NCBI RefSeq assembly: GCF_040869045.1
Contig: NC_090319.1
Location: forward strand, 173,946,645-174,010,644
Source of the DNA: Eurosta solidaginis
Lineage: Eukaryota > Arthropoda > Insecta > Diptera > Tephritidae
DNA: 64,000 nucleotides
Direction: 5' to 3'
A model generated the notes under the pieces. It was not told the DNA's origin. It did no database searches and worked only from the letters and a program-made list of their open reading frames with translations. Positions 41,988 through 53,177 of the stretch are shown piece after piece (position 1 is the first letter of the stretch; each line of letters begins with the position of its first letter). Position numbers and translations under genes: made by a program.

Positions 41988-43245
41988 TTAAATGTATAAA
42001 AAGAGATCTGTTTTATGCCATAAATTGATATGCGTAAGCCAAGTGTTGTCAACGTTTTTAATTATGTTATCTTTCTGTGATAATATAGCTGTAACATCAG
42101 TATTTTTAGGCTCACAGAGATTCTTAATTTTTTGAATTGACGGTATAACGAAACATAATGACGAAGAGCTGCAAAGTTGCAGCTTTTTGAATATAATTTC
42201 GAAATCACTGCATAAGACAACTAACTCCTTAAGCGTTGAGGTGCTGATTAGCAGCATTCGTTGGGTTTCTTCTTTTTCTTGAAGTATTTCATTAATTTGG
42301 AACCAATTTTCTACAATAGATTTAAACATATTAAAATTTGAGTTCCAGCGGGTAGGACATTCACTTTTCAAAGAGGGTTTCAGCTGATGTTGTAAATTTG
42401 CTTTTTCAAAATACTTAACAATTTTTTGCAAGATTGTACAAGCCCGGACAGCCCTTCGGTTTCCTTAAAAGAGCGTTCCAAAGTATTTGCAAGCAAATGA
42501 CTGCTACAATTTAAACGCGTATTATCTTCCAAAGCTTTGACTATGTTTAAACCTCTGTCCGTTGCTAATTTAACCTCATTTATATTGTCTATTCCGAACT
42601 CACCAAACAAAGTAGTCAACTTGCTCAAAATGTTAACACCGGTGGAAAGTTCGAAGTCCATAGACTTCATACCCAAGACGACGTCAAATAATTTTAAATT
42701 TCTTTGGTAGTGCAAGGTAACTCCCAAAAAATTCCTTTGCGCATAATTATCCGTCCAAAAGTCGATTGTGGCAGATGGACCACGGCTTTGAACAATTTCG
42801 GATATTTCACCACTGATTTCTTTTCTTTTTTCATCTGCTAGCTTCTGTGCCTTCCACGAAAGAATTGTGGGATCTGGAAGCAAGTCTTCAACATCGACAC
42901 CTTCTCCATATTTTGATCCGATTTTAATAAGCCATTGTGTTAGCTTTATAAATCCGGAACCGCTAACAGCCGAAAATGGTTGCATGTCTTCACTTGTCCA
43001 TCGTAACACGTTTCTTTCAGTAACTGACAGCATTTATGACGGCTCAAATTTCACGATTGCTTTGGTGAATATTTAATTAGTTTTGAGTACGTTCGGCAGT
43101 ATACATAACCCCCCAAAATAGTTCCGTCGTCTTTAATAATTTCAGATAATATATTCCATATCACACTTCTGCTCTTGCGCCGCGGCGACAAGGTGTAAAT
43201 ACTTTTATTAATTTGTTCTAACACAAATACTTGGTCGTCTGACAT
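41988..43245 (-). pseudogene. Hermes/hobo-like hAT transposase, C-terminally truncated
   Basis: Frame blocks 43245-43051, 43050-42380 and 42431-41988. The N-terminus is a BED-finger remnant (VYCRTYSK... then NLSRHKC beyond a TGA), with one Cys replaced by Tyr. The middle has IDFWTDNYAQRNFLGVTLHY, LATDRG and CSSHLLANTLERSF, all typical of the Hermes/hobo branch. PTRWNSNF (after a frameshift near 42425) is the conserved insertion-domain motif. The C-terminal dimerisation region is absent. It would be an 8-bp-TSD cut-and-paste transposase; this copy is dead. Confidence 0.82.
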
Positions 43246-43362
43246 TGCTCAAAGTATTGTTTGTATGCCGAACTAATCGCTACTGATTGTCGTGATTTGA
43301 ATTTATTCTACACCAGCCTTCGTTTGATCATACATGCTTATGTATAATATGTTCGATCATTG

Positions 43363-43370
43363 GTGCGCAA
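43363..43370 (+). other. 8-bp target duplication, left (GTGCGCAA)
   Basis: Repeated at 44408-44415 on the other side of the foldback element. Confidence 0.88.
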
Positions 43371-44407
43371 TAGACTGGGCCAAAAAAAAAGTTGCTAATG
43401 TTGAGAGGGTTTCAAAAAAAATTTTTTTAATTTTTTTTATCCTTCGAAATACAGCCAAAAAGGTTTTTTCGTTGTAACTTGGTTATTTAGCGTCCGATTT
43501 TTAAAATTGATATGTAATTATTTTGGCCTTGAGAAGCTTCACATTTCCGTTTAATGTCCTTTTAAGCTATGAAGTCGTTTTCACATGATTAGGTCAGCTA
43601 ACAAAATTTTACCCCCCCCTAATGTATGTTTTTTTCCTTACCAAACCAAACCAAACCAGTTCGAAGTTAGAAATTCGACATTTCGAACTTCGTAAACCGA
43701 TATCTATTTTTTGGAGGCTAAGTTCGATAAACGGAGATAGTACTTTGTTTACTTAAGCCTCAATCTCTACGAAAAAGTGGAGTTGTCCAATACCCAGAAA
43801 AAAAGTTGATTTTGTCGCATAGTGTTATTATTATAAATACGAAACAACAGGTTTGACTCACTTATTTACTTTGACTTCCCCTATTCATGATATTTGGCAT
43901 ATCTTTATTAACTTTTCAATGCAAACCCTGCAATTTTTCCTCCAAAAATATCATGAGTTTCAGGTCTAAGTATAATAAGAATCAGGTAAAATAACAGTTG
44001 CAATAAATATTGAAAGTGCTATAACTTCTTTGTTTGTTTTTTAGTAATATGGTTTCAAAGCAACATTTTCTTGAATTTTTAAGTACTTTCGTTTGGTAAG
44101 GAAAAAAACATACATTAGGGGGGGTAGAATTTCGTTAGCTGACCTAATCATGTGAAAACGACTTCATAGCTTAAAAGGACATTAACGGAAATGTGAAGCT
44201 TCTCAAGGCCAAAATAATGGCATATAAATTTTAAAAATCGGACGTCAAATAACCAAGTTACAACGAAAAAACCTTTTTGGCTATATTTCGAAGGATCAAA
44301 AAAAATTAAAAAAAAAAATTGTCCGAAACTCTCTCAACATAATCTTCAAATTTAGGGGCGGACATTACCAACTTTTTTCTTTTTTGTATGGGGACCAACC
44401 CAGTCTA
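43371..44407. mobile_element. 1.04-kb foldback element with ~300-bp TIRs and 8-bp duplication
   Basis: The ends are TAGACTGGG...CCCAGTCTA. 43371-43650 is inverted at 44091-44407 with scattered differences, around a ~440-bp centre. No coding sequence is present. The 8-bp GTGCGCAA duplication suits hAT-type mobilisation (8-bp TSDs), but P-like transposases also make 8 bp, so the helper is uncertain. Confidence 0.88.
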
Positions 44408-44534
44408 GTGCGCAATCATACCAATGGAGTCAAGCAATCAGAGATGCTGAGTTTAATCATTTCTGAGTATATTCGCATGATTAAATGTGAATAGAAATTT
44501 TGTTGTTTGATGAAATCAAGCAATCTATGATTTT
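44408..44534. other. Flank of foldback element, unassigned
   Basis: It continues the target sequence upstream of the hAT remnant. A hAT terminus was not identified. Confidence 0.4.
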
Positions 44535-45905
44535 GTCCGTTCTCTGATAGCCATGCCAATACTTCAAAGCCTAGGGAAAGAGGGTTTCAAATATTTAGGG
44601 CATGTCTTCAACCTGTCTCTTTCCACCTTCATCATTCTAGAAAAATGGAAAATGGCCAAGGTGGTCCCGCTACTATAGCCTGGGAAACCAGCTAACATAG
44701 GAGAGTCATATCGCCCGATATCTCTCCTATCGCCAGTAGCCAAGACGCTTGAAGCCATTTTGCTCCCCTACTTCAAAGCAAATTTGCAGTTAAACTGTCA
44801 TCAGCATGGCTTCATAAAACTCCATAGCACCACCACCGCGCTAAATGCCATTAGCACCCAGACAAATTGCGGTTTAAATCAAAACCCCCATCATAGAACA
44901 GTAGTCGTTGCGCTAGATCTATCAAAAGATCTTGATACGGTCAACCATGGCACGTTACTGCAAGACCTGGAAGGGTCTACCCTTCCCCATATCTTAAAAG
45001 GTGGACCGGAAATTATCTGGGTGGTCGGCAGGCATCGGTGCAATTTAGAAAAGAATCATCTAAACCAAGAAGTATTAAACAAGGGTTGCCACAGGGTGGT
45101 GTCCTATCCCCACTTTTGTTTAACTTCTACATATCAAAGCTACCTTCGCCACCAGAAGGAGTTACTATCGTTTCCTACGCCGATGACTGCACAATAATGG
45201 CCACAGGCCCAGGCCCACAGATCGATTAGCTTTGCAACAGAATAAACAGCTACCTCCCTGATATTTCCAGTTTTTTCGCCTCGTGAAACCTGACATTATC
45301 GCCGACTAAATCCTAAGCGACCATATTTAAAACATGGACGTCCCAAATGTCGACCATTTTGAACATCCACGTCGATGGCACTACGCTGCCGACTGTCCCA
45401 CACCCCAAAATCTTGGGTGTGACGTTTGATCAGTATATACATTTTGGTGAGCATGCAGTCGCAATTGTACCGAAAATCCAGATCCGTAATAAAATCCTCA
45501 AATCTCTTGCTGGTAGTACTTGGGGAAGACAATGAAACGCTCATTACCACTTACAAAGCAATTGACCAGCCGATTGCATGCTACGCGTCCCCTATATGGT
45601 CGCCAAGCCTAAAAACTACAAACTGCAAGAAGCTACAGATCTTCCAAAATACTGCTCTCAGTCCGCCACGGGCTGTCTTCTTATGTCCCCAGAACACCAT
45701 CTACATAATGAGGCGAGAATACTCCCCATCAGGGAGAGAAATGAGATGCTAACCAAACAGTTCCTGTTGAATACTCAGAAACCTGGGCATCCCAACAGAC
45801 ATCTGATTGATGAGCCAACACCACCCAGGGGCTTAAGGAGTCATCTCCGTAAGCATTATGAGGAAACACGGCACCTGAGAACTCAGCCGTATGAAGCAGG
45901 CACAA
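44535..45905 (+). pseudogene. LINE-A reverse transcriptase fragment
   Basis: This matches about residues 490-950 of the LINE-A ORF2: GKEGFKYLGHVFNLSLS, YRPISLLSPVAKTLEAILLPYF, VALDLSKDLDTVNHG (Asp kept), SYADDCTIM (45173), PKILGVTFDQ, and LRTQPYEA. Stops and frameshifts lie near 44677, 44990, 45227 and 45290. Both ends are truncated. Confidence 0.85.
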
Positions 45906-46241
45906 AACGCTGGAGAGAGTCAGTTACAGACCGATCGAGTAAACCAAATACAACGCATCACAGATGATCAGGTAAAATTCATCAGAAGAAACAAAATACA
46001 GACCATCTCAGATAATCAAGCACAAGTCGCACAAGGGAGCTACGCACAGATCTACAGAGGACAAAGGTGTGGATCTAGCTTGGGAATGGCTAGACAATTC
46101 GCTTTTAATTATGACGCGACCCGACACAACCAGGGAGTCACAGATTACCACGTGAGAGTACTCTTTAATCCGAATCACACAATTGATAATGAACACAACC
46201 ACGCAGAGAATTATCACATAATTTACGAAGGGATATAATTC
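45906..46241 (+). other. Unrecognised 110-codon reading frame
   Basis: The frame (up to TAA at 46236-46238) is rich in Gln, Asn and Arg (QIQRITDDQVKFIRRNKIQ, NPNHTIDNEHNHAENYH). It begins within the end of the LINE-A fragment, so its true start is unknown. It could be part of a retroelement coding or leader region; no family is recognised. Confidence 0.3.
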
Positions 46242-46616
46242 CGAGGATCACCTATAGTGCATATAAACCAATAAACCCCGGTAACATCATAATTATACCA
46301 CGTCTCATATAAAATAAATTATTACGCTAATATCCATCCTACATACCATATAACCTTTTTTCTATAATGATACCATATACTTACGTTCATATAACCTTTT
46401 CCTAAAATGATTCGAAATTTTACGAAACGCGATATCAATGCCAAAAGCCAAAACCCGAAACTTTTTTTTCAATAGGATTCGAAGGATAAAACAAAGTAAA
46501 CGAGTAACCCATCTGAACAGAGTCCTGCCGAGAAAACTTGACAACAAACCCACAAGAAATAAAACGCGTGAAGTTTTGCCGATGGGAAAACACAGTTAGA
46601 CGCGCAGAAAGAACCC

Positions 46617-46625
46617 ATATATAAA
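46617..46625 (+). promoter_or_regulatory. TATA-box-like element
   Basis: ATATATAAA followed by a GC-rich segment lies ~50 bp upstream of a short ATG frame at 46673. It looks like a pol II core promoter, perhaps of a retroelement; the start site is not defined. Confidence 0.4.
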
Positions 46626-46672
46626 TCGGGCCGCGGAAGGCCTAACCTCAAAGTATTTTGAAACGAATCAAG

Positions 46673-46968
46673 ATGAACACGTCAGTCCGACGAGGAGCAA
46701 TACGCCGCAGAAGAGGCCAACTTTGTGTCTCTACGGATGAAGCTGAGGCCAACAAGACCGGTAGAGGTGCAAGAAGCGGCCACGAGCGGCGAGGAAGTTA
46801 GCGACGTCACTGACGAATTCGGCTATCTCACCGAGTCGGAGTCGGAGGCAGAGGAATGGGCCGGGGTCGGGACCCTACGCCGATCTCCATATCCCCGGAG
46901 AGTGAGGAGGACGAAGAAGAATAAGAGGAAGAAAGACAACGACGTAAACGGTAGGGTGAGCTCTCCAT
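46673..46968 (+). other. Two overlapping short frames before the X unit
   Basis: The ATG at 46673 opens 42 codons rich in Arg (MNTSVRRGAIRRRRG). A second frame (about 46677-46968) has an acidic middle (EFGYLTESESEAEEW) and a basic end (RRTKKNKRKK). Neither is recognised. The acidic/basic layout is reminiscent of small structural or regulatory proteins of retroelements, but no function is claimed. Confidence 0.35.
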
Positions 46969-46989
46969 AAGGCAGGAGGACGAGGAGAC

Positions 46990-47400
46990 TGTAACAGCAG
47001 CCTAATAAATAAACAAAAGTATCACCCTGTTTCCAAATTGGTGCAACACTGTTGTCTATTGTGAACGGACAACAGGTGTTGAAACAATTTGGATACGGAG
47101 AGTTCGGCTCGGCAAAAAGGTGCGGCCATTATTATAAATTTGGCAGACACATATTACGGACGTGCTCGATATAAAGTTATAAAAACAAACGTGTAGTATT
47201 AAAGTATAAGTTAAAGAAAGTATTTTTATTTAATATCGCATGAGTGTCTGGCGGAGGAGACCGCCCCGCAAATCATTATAATAAACAAAAGAGCAACTAT
47301 ATGGAGGTGATAACTACTGGCGGAGAAGGTAACTTAACCTACATTTCAGCAAATTTGATCTACATGGCCCGTGTAATACACATTGGCATCGGGCTGGTAA
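46990..47400 (+). repeat. LTR-like unit X, copy 1
   Basis: It starts TGTAACAGCAGCC after a purine-rich tract. It includes a conserved hairpin (47033-47092) and runs into the frame around ITTGGEGNLTYISANLIYMAR. It is shared with 59657 and 61194. The purine tract plus TGTAAC start suggests the beginning of an LTR; its end could not be set. Confidence 0.6.
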
Positions 47401-47669
47401 GTAGCCTACATGGCGACCGCGACATAGGTGGTGGTATGTGTGTGAATTTTTTTTTTAACATCATGTTAAAAGTGGCAGTGGCAGTGGGTGAGAGAAGAAA
47501 AAAAGAATAAGAATTCAAAATTATAACAAAATAAACCTAAAACTACGAATAATTACAACAGAAATAATACAATTATCATTTAAATAATAAAAATATACTA
47601 AAACCTACAAATAAATACGTCGGAAATAATGCAAAACTAAATACTTGGAGAAAAGAAAAATTTTAATAA
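47401..47669. other. AT-rich flank of Gypsy-3
   Basis: After unit X diverges there is non-coding AT-rich DNA up to the Gypsy-3 target duplication. Nothing is recognised. Confidence 0.4.
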
Positions 47670-47908
47670 TGTAAACATTGTATAAGATTAGATTGTGAAC
47701 GTATAATAAGGTTAGATTGTAAACGTAGTATAAGGTTAGTTAAGGGTAACCCTATAAGCACAACATATTCTGTAAATATTGGCAACACCAGATACTGATA
47801 TAGAAGAAGATGGCGGAACACTTCCGACTAGAGGAGAAAAGCGTCGACAACGTGGAAAACTAAAATCCAAATAAAACAAATAATAAAACCAACATCCACG
47901 CATTCTAA
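47670..47908 (+). repeat. Gypsy-3 5' LTR
   Basis: It starts TGTAAACATTG and ends near ATTCTAA. It differs from the 3' LTR by a few substitutions and a short indel. Confidence 0.8.
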
Positions 47909-47918
47909 AGCTTCAGGT

Positions 47919-48437
47919 GTGGGGTTTGAACCAAAAGTAAATGTAAATCGCTTAAATTTTTCGAAAACGGCAAATACCAGACACGATATAATAAATGCCC
48001 TTAATGACGCCGAGGTAGATTTTCCATCTACTGCTACCACGGGTCAACTTCTCAATCTGCTACGGAGCATTATAGGCGCACCAATATCAAGATTAGCTGA
48101 ACCTGATGATACAACCGCTGTTGCAGACGCTGCCGTAAATTCTGACACTGCCGATGATGAAAATGCTGCCACAAGTGCCGACGCTGCCGCTATTGTAAAT
48201 TCCGAGAATGCCGACACTGCCGCTGCCACAAATGCCGATACTGCCGCTATTGTAAATGTCCAGAATGATGATACTGCCGCTACTGCAAATGCCGATACTG
48301 CCGCTATTGTAAATCTTGAGAATGCTGATACTGCCGCTACCGCAAATGCCGGTACTGCCACTACCGCAAATGCCGCTGCCACAAATGCCGATACTGCCCA
48401 CGCCGCCGTTGCCGTCGCCGAACGTATTCCGCGATAA
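47919..48437 (+). pseudogene. gag: Gypsy-3 Gag N-terminal part with Ala-rich repeats
   Basis: 172 codons from 47919. A SAP-like start (FSKTANTRHDIINALNDAEV) is followed by ~90 residues of NADTAA-type repeats (48120-48420) encoded by a minisatellite. It stops at 48435-48437, but further Gag follows in other frames. Confidence 0.7.
48170..48415 (+). repeat. Minisatellite in Gypsy-3 gag
   Basis: Imperfect ~18-54-bp repeats around aatgccgatactgccgct recur, with a higher-order period of about 54 bp (each ending with a GCTATTGTAAAT segment). Confidence 0.75.
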
Positions 48438-48485
48438 TTAGCTAACATTGACCAAGAGGTTTTAGCCCTTCGAAAAGGCCTAGAA

Positions 48486-49822
48486 ATGATGCAGTTGATG
48501 CAACAAATTGAGCAGCTTGAAACCCGTAAATTTGATGGAAATCAACGCCGCTTGGACTTTGGTGAAATTGAGCACGCATTGCCAAAATTTAGCGGAGATG
48601 ATGTTACCTACCCGGTTCACCATTTTATGCGAGATTTTGATGACATTTTTGAGTTAACAGGTGCTAACAACCATTTTAAGCTTCTTGCTCTTCGCCGCTG
48701 CTTAACTGGCACGGCACGGGTATTTTAAATACTACAAAAGCATTAAACTACAATGATTTGAAAAAAGCCATTATTAAAGAATTTGACTTTGAGGTGTCCC
48801 GGCAGGAAATTTATAAGATGTTAGCAGAGCGTAAATGGAAAAAGAAAGACGAAACTTTACATCGTTATGTTTTGCATATGCAAGCAATCGCGAAGCGAGC
48901 TAACATAACAGAGGCAGAGGTTATTGATTTTGTTATTGATGGTATAGGGAATGCCGTACCAAACGCCCACTTACTACTATCAGCGCGTAGTATTGACGAA
49001 CTTAAAATGCTTATAAGTCGATATCAAAATAAATATTTCATGGTCGGAAATTCACCAGTTGCAGTGAGACAGAGAGAACAGCAAGCTAGCCAGCAAAAAC
49101 CAGAAGTGAAACCCCACTATTATAATTGCCCTCAGTATGGGCATATTAAGCCAAATTGCCCATTTCCACTGAGACCAGATGGGTCGTGTTTCAAGTGCTG
49201 GAAAACAGAACACGATCATCGCGCTTGCCCAAATCCGAAGAAAGTGCTGAAGCGTAAAGACCAGGTCGCTGCCGTATTTGATGAAAGAGCCGAAGAATTT
49301 ACTGAAGTGGACACTTATAATTATGTAAGCATAGAATATAAAATAGGTAGTAAAGTAGTATCTAATTCAGTGGTTGTTCTTTTTGATACCGGTAGTCCGG
49401 TTAGCTTCATTCTGAAGTCAGACGTCCCAAAACACCTGACAAAAGGGATAATGAGGGGAACAGTGTCTAAATACACGGCGATCGGAGGAAACAAATTGAA
49501 TTTTCTTGTAATTATTATACTTCCTATAAAATTTAAAAATAAAATAAAAGCTGTTGAACTTAAAATAGTATCAGATGAATATATGTCTTTGCCAGTTATT
49601 TTGGGATGTGAATTTTTAGAATTGTTTAACATAAAATTGGTTAAAGTTAAGTTCGATGGACCGGTTAAGAGAGAATTTGAGATGAAACCAAATGCCGAGG
49701 AAATAACTAATTTTGTAAGTGTGATTGAAAACCATGCCGCAGCTTTCGAAGCCGAAAATGAGCCAAAATATTTCCAAATTATACAAATGATGATACAGAC
49801 ATACCAGATGTTTTCGGTATAG
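48486..49822 (+). pseudogene. Gypsy-3 Gag capsid, zinc knuckles and protease
   Basis: 48486-48728: ALPKFSGDDVTYPVHHFMRDFDDIFEL (capsid). After a stop, 48758-49822: MLAERKWKKKDETLHRYVLHM, then a degenerate first knuckle (CPQYGHIKPNC) and an intact second (CFKCWKTEHDHRAC). The protease has VVLFDTGSPVSFI and VILGCEFLEL. It ends at a stop at 49820-49822. Confidence 0.82.
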
Positions 49823-49863
49823 ACATAGCGTCTCATAACGATATCGACGTAGATATAAAGTTA

Positions 49864-50735
49864 TTGAAAAGTCGCCGGTTAGAGTTAAAACAAATTATTG
49901 ACGAGACTTTTTTAAATACCACTATTAAGGTAGAACCGTATAAGTATGAAATGAAGATACATCTCACAACTGATGTCCCATTTCATTGTAATCCCAGACG
50001 ACTTTCTTATTCAGAACGAAGCGAGGTTCAATCAATGGTAGACGAGCTGTAAAAGGAAAATATAATTAGGCCCAGTAACTCTCCGTATGCCTCTGCAATC
50101 GTGCTGGTGAAAAAGAAAAATGGTAATACTCGTTTGTGCATTGACTATAGGGCCCTGAACAAGATAACAGTTAGGGATAACTACCCCTTACCTCTAACTG
50201 ATGACTGCATTGAGTTCCTTGAAAATAAAAAATTTTTTCGTTATTAGATTTGAAGAGTGGTTTCCACCAAATACAAATGGAACCTGGTTCGATTCCGAAA
50301 ACTGCTTTCGTAACACCGAATGGTCAATACGAGTACCTTAAAATGCCATTTGGATTAAAAAATGCCCCCGCTGTCTTTCAACGCTTTATTAACAGCGTAT
50401 TTCGTGACTTGATTAAAAAAAGAACGCTTATAGTCTACATGGACGGCATTCTTATTGCCAGCCAGGATTTTGAAGAGCACAAAGATGCACTTAAGACTCT
50501 TTTGGAACGGTTGTCTATGCGAGGACTAAAACTCAATCTTGTTAAATCGAAATTTGGATATTGTGAAATATACTACTTGGGCTATGAAGTATCACAGTCA
50601 GGTATCAGACCAAATGATTCGCATATTAAGAGTATACGCGATTTCCCAATACCCGTCAATCAGAAACAACTACCATCTTGTTTAAGACTTTTTCATATTT
50701 TCGTCGTTTTGTCCAGTCTTTTTCGCAAATAGCCA
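49864..50735 (+). pseudogene. pol: Gypsy-3 reverse transcriptase
   Basis: RRLSYSERSEVQSMVDEL then TAA; the frame goes on with ENIIRPSNSPYASAIVLVKKK and LCIDYRALNKITVRDNYPLPL. Frame break at ~50235. 50250 onward: MKSGFHQIQMEPG, YLKMPFGLKNAPAVFQRFIN, and IVYMDGILIASQ. The catalytic Y-x-D-D is Y-M-D-G (50436-50447), which abolishes polymerase chemistry in this family. FGYCEIYYLGYEVSQSGIRPND follows. Confidence 0.85.
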
Positions 50736-50983
50736 AGCAAAACCTTGTTAAGAGAAACTCTGATTTCAATTTCGATGGGAATTGCCTCAATGCCTTTAAT
50801 GAACTAAAATCTCGACTGTCCAGCAGTCCAGTCCTTGCAATATACCACCGTGATAGAGAAACAGAATTGCACTGTGATGCTAGTACAATTGGATTTGGTG
50901 CTTTCTTACTACAGAGGTAAGACGACAAAAAATTTCATCCAGTTTCTTATTTCTCAAAGACTGCGTCAAGCGCTGAATCCAGG
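50678..50983 (+). pseudogene. Gypsy-3 RNase H start
   Basis: FSYFRRFVQSFSQIAKQNL and ETELHCDASTIGFGAFLLQR are followed by a stop. Similarity runs to the MITE insertion at 50984. Confidence 0.75.
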
Positions 50984-51325
50984 GGGTCACTTCCGTAACT
51001 GTGAAAAACTGAAAAATGTACACTCATTGAAAACTCATTTGCACACACAATTTACACTTTAAATTTTCATGCGAATGAGCGCTGAATGTAAAAGTCTTAT
51101 GTCAGTGAGAAAATATTCATCAAACGCCATGAAAACAAAAAAGTCATTCTGCAACAGTGCGTATGAGTTTTGAATGTCAGAATAGTGTACACTGGCTGCC
51201 AAGAAAACTCACGAAGTTTTTATCAGTGTTTTTTTGTTCACAGTTTTGCTTTACAGAATCAGAATTTCAAAGTTTATACAATTTCTTGTGTACATTTTAA
51301 AACTCACAGTTAACGAATAGGGCCC
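50984..51325. mobile_element. MITE in Gypsy-3 RNase H
   Basis: The inverted ends begin GGG and share a TAACTGTGA core. CAGG occurs at 50980-50983 and 51326-51329. The Gypsy reading continues across when it is skipped. 342 bp, non-coding; superfamily not determined. Confidence 0.7.
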
Positions 51326-51857
51326 CAGGTACCATAGTTTCTAACTCGAAACTTTAGCGATTATTTACGCCTTAAGAAGATTCATAACTTACTTGGAAGG
51401 TATGCCTTTTAAAATAATCGCGGACTGCAACTCATTAGCCATGACTTTAGAAAGAAAGCAGCTGAACTCAAGAATTGCTAGGTGGGCGCTTGAACTAGAC
51501 AACTATAATTATAAAATACAACATAGGAAAGGAGCGTCAATGGGACATGTTGATGCTTTAAGTAGGGCAGAGATAGCATTAATTATAGATACTAACGACG
51601 TAGAATTTCAGATTCAAATAGCACAGGAGAGGGATGAGACTATTGCTTCCTTGAGAAATCGTCTCACCGAAAGCGCTGTTGAAGGGTTTGATCTAATAGA
51701 TGGTTTGATATATAAGATTAAGCACGACAAAAAAAGGAGGTTGTATGTACCCTCCGAAATGGAAACAAATGTCTTAAGAGTGGTTCACGAAAAATTGGGA
51801 CACCAATCCGTTGATAAGACAGTTAGTAAGCTAGACATTATTGGTTTCCAAATATGA
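51326..51857 (+). pseudogene. Gypsy-3 RNase H end and integrase zinc module
   Basis: LETLAIIYALRRFITYLEGMPFKIIADCNSLAMTL, then RIARWALELDNYNYKIQHRKGASMGHVDALSR. The integrase start LYVPSEMETNVLRVVHEKLGHQSVDKT gives the His pair. A stop is at 51855-51857, and CLKCLM (the Cys pair) comes after it. Confidence 0.8.
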
Positions 51858-51871
51858 AAGCATAGGTAGAA

Positions 51872-52881
51872 ATGTTTGTTAGAAATTGTTTAAAATGCCT
51901 AATGTACGCAACTCAACCCAGGGCCAAGGAAAGAAATTTTCATGCAATACCAAAAGTTCCACTTCCGTTTGATACATTGCATATTGATCATTTTGGTCCA
52001 TTACCATCTATAAACTCAAAGAGGAAACACATATTAGTGGTAGTTGACGCCTTTACTAAATTTGTTAAGTTGTATCCAACAAATTCCACTAGCACTCGAG
52101 AAGTTACTGCCGCACTTGAAAAGTATTTAAAGTTAAAGTATACTACTAAGTATATTACTACAGTCGCCCTAGAAGAATTATTAGTGATAGAGGAACAAGT
52201 TTTACATCTTTGGAATTTGCCGATTTTGTTTCCAAACGAAATATATACCATGATGTCGCCTCTCCACAAGCCAACGGGCAAGTTGAACGCATAAAGAGGA
52301 TTATTAAAACAACGCTAGGGAAATTAACGGATCCAATAAACCATGCCGACTGGTGTAAAAAGCTGCTGGAGGTTGAATATGCTATAAATAATTCGGTTCA
52401 TAGCACCTGCCGTGACACAACCAGTCGGCTGCTATTTGGGGTGGAGAAAAAAGGAACTTTGATTGATGAATTCAAGGAATACTTTCAGGACAAACTATAT
52501 TCCGATGCAAATCGAGACTTGGTCACTATATGGGAAAAGACCTCCAAAGAAATTAAAAATAGGCAAGAATATGATTCAAAACGGCTCTCCGCGTCTGGTA
52601 CAAAACGCAAGACGTATGAAGTAGGAGACTACGTAGTCATAAAAAATGTTGATACGGCCGTAGGTGTCAATAAGAAATGTTTGCCTCAGTATAAAAGACC
52701 TTACGTAGTGCACAAGGTATTAGGGAATGATCGCTATGTCATTCGTGACATTGAGAATTGTCAACTGACCCAGCTTCCATATGATGGGGTCATTGAAGCC
52801 CATCACATTCGGAGATGGGTGAGTAAAGCCGATAACTGCGACATTGGTAGAGAGGATGCAGTGACTGATCATTTAGCTTAA
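51872..52881 (+). pseudogene. Gypsy-3 integrase core and C-terminal domain
   Basis: 51872-52170: PFDTLHIDHFGPLPSINSKRKHILVVVDAFTKF (first Asp). A frameshift near 52160-52210 removes the second-Asp segment. 52210-52881: SPQANGQVERIKRIIKTT (catalytic Glu), NNSVHSTCRDTTSRLLFG, and GDYVVIKNVD...QYKRPYVVHKVLGNDRYVI (GPY-like domain). The final stop is just before the polypurine tract. Confidence 0.82.
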
Positions 52882-52941
52882 TTGCCATTGATATATTTAT
52901 ACATAGGATCGAGGGCGATCCATGGTCAGGAATGGCCGAGT

Positions 52942-53177
52942 TGTAAACATTGTATAAGATTAGATTGTGAACGTATAATAAGGTTAGATTGTAAACGTAG
53001 TATAAGGTTAGTTAAGGGTAACCCTATAAGCATAACATATTCTGTAAATATTGGCAACACCAGATACTAATATAGAAGTTGGCGGAACACTTCCGACTAG
53101 AGGAGAAAAGCGTCGACAACGTGGAAAAATAAAATCCAAATAAAACAAATAATAAAACCAATATCCACGCATTCTAA
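52942..53177 (+). repeat. Gypsy-3 3' LTR
   Basis: Partner of 47670-47908. The purine-rich AGGAATGGCCGAG directly upstream (52928-52940) is the likely PPT. Confidence 0.8.

Larger units (their letters stand above)
47670..53177 (+). mobile_element. Gypsy-3: Ty3/Gypsy retrotransposon with both LTRs
   Basis: LTRs are at 47670-47908 and 52942-53177, highly similar. AATAA precedes and follows (47665-47669, 53178-53182). The order is gag, protease, RT, RNase H, integrase. A 342-bp MITE interrupts RNase H. The family looks mdg3-like from protein style (inference). Several stops, frameshifts and a lost catalytic Asp make it inactive. Confidence 0.85.

Noticed and set aside
48044..48448. Minus-strand frames over the Ala-rich Gag repeats
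   Set aside because: Low-complexity Gly/Ser/Ala shadows of the minisatellite in Gypsy-3 gag; no motif.
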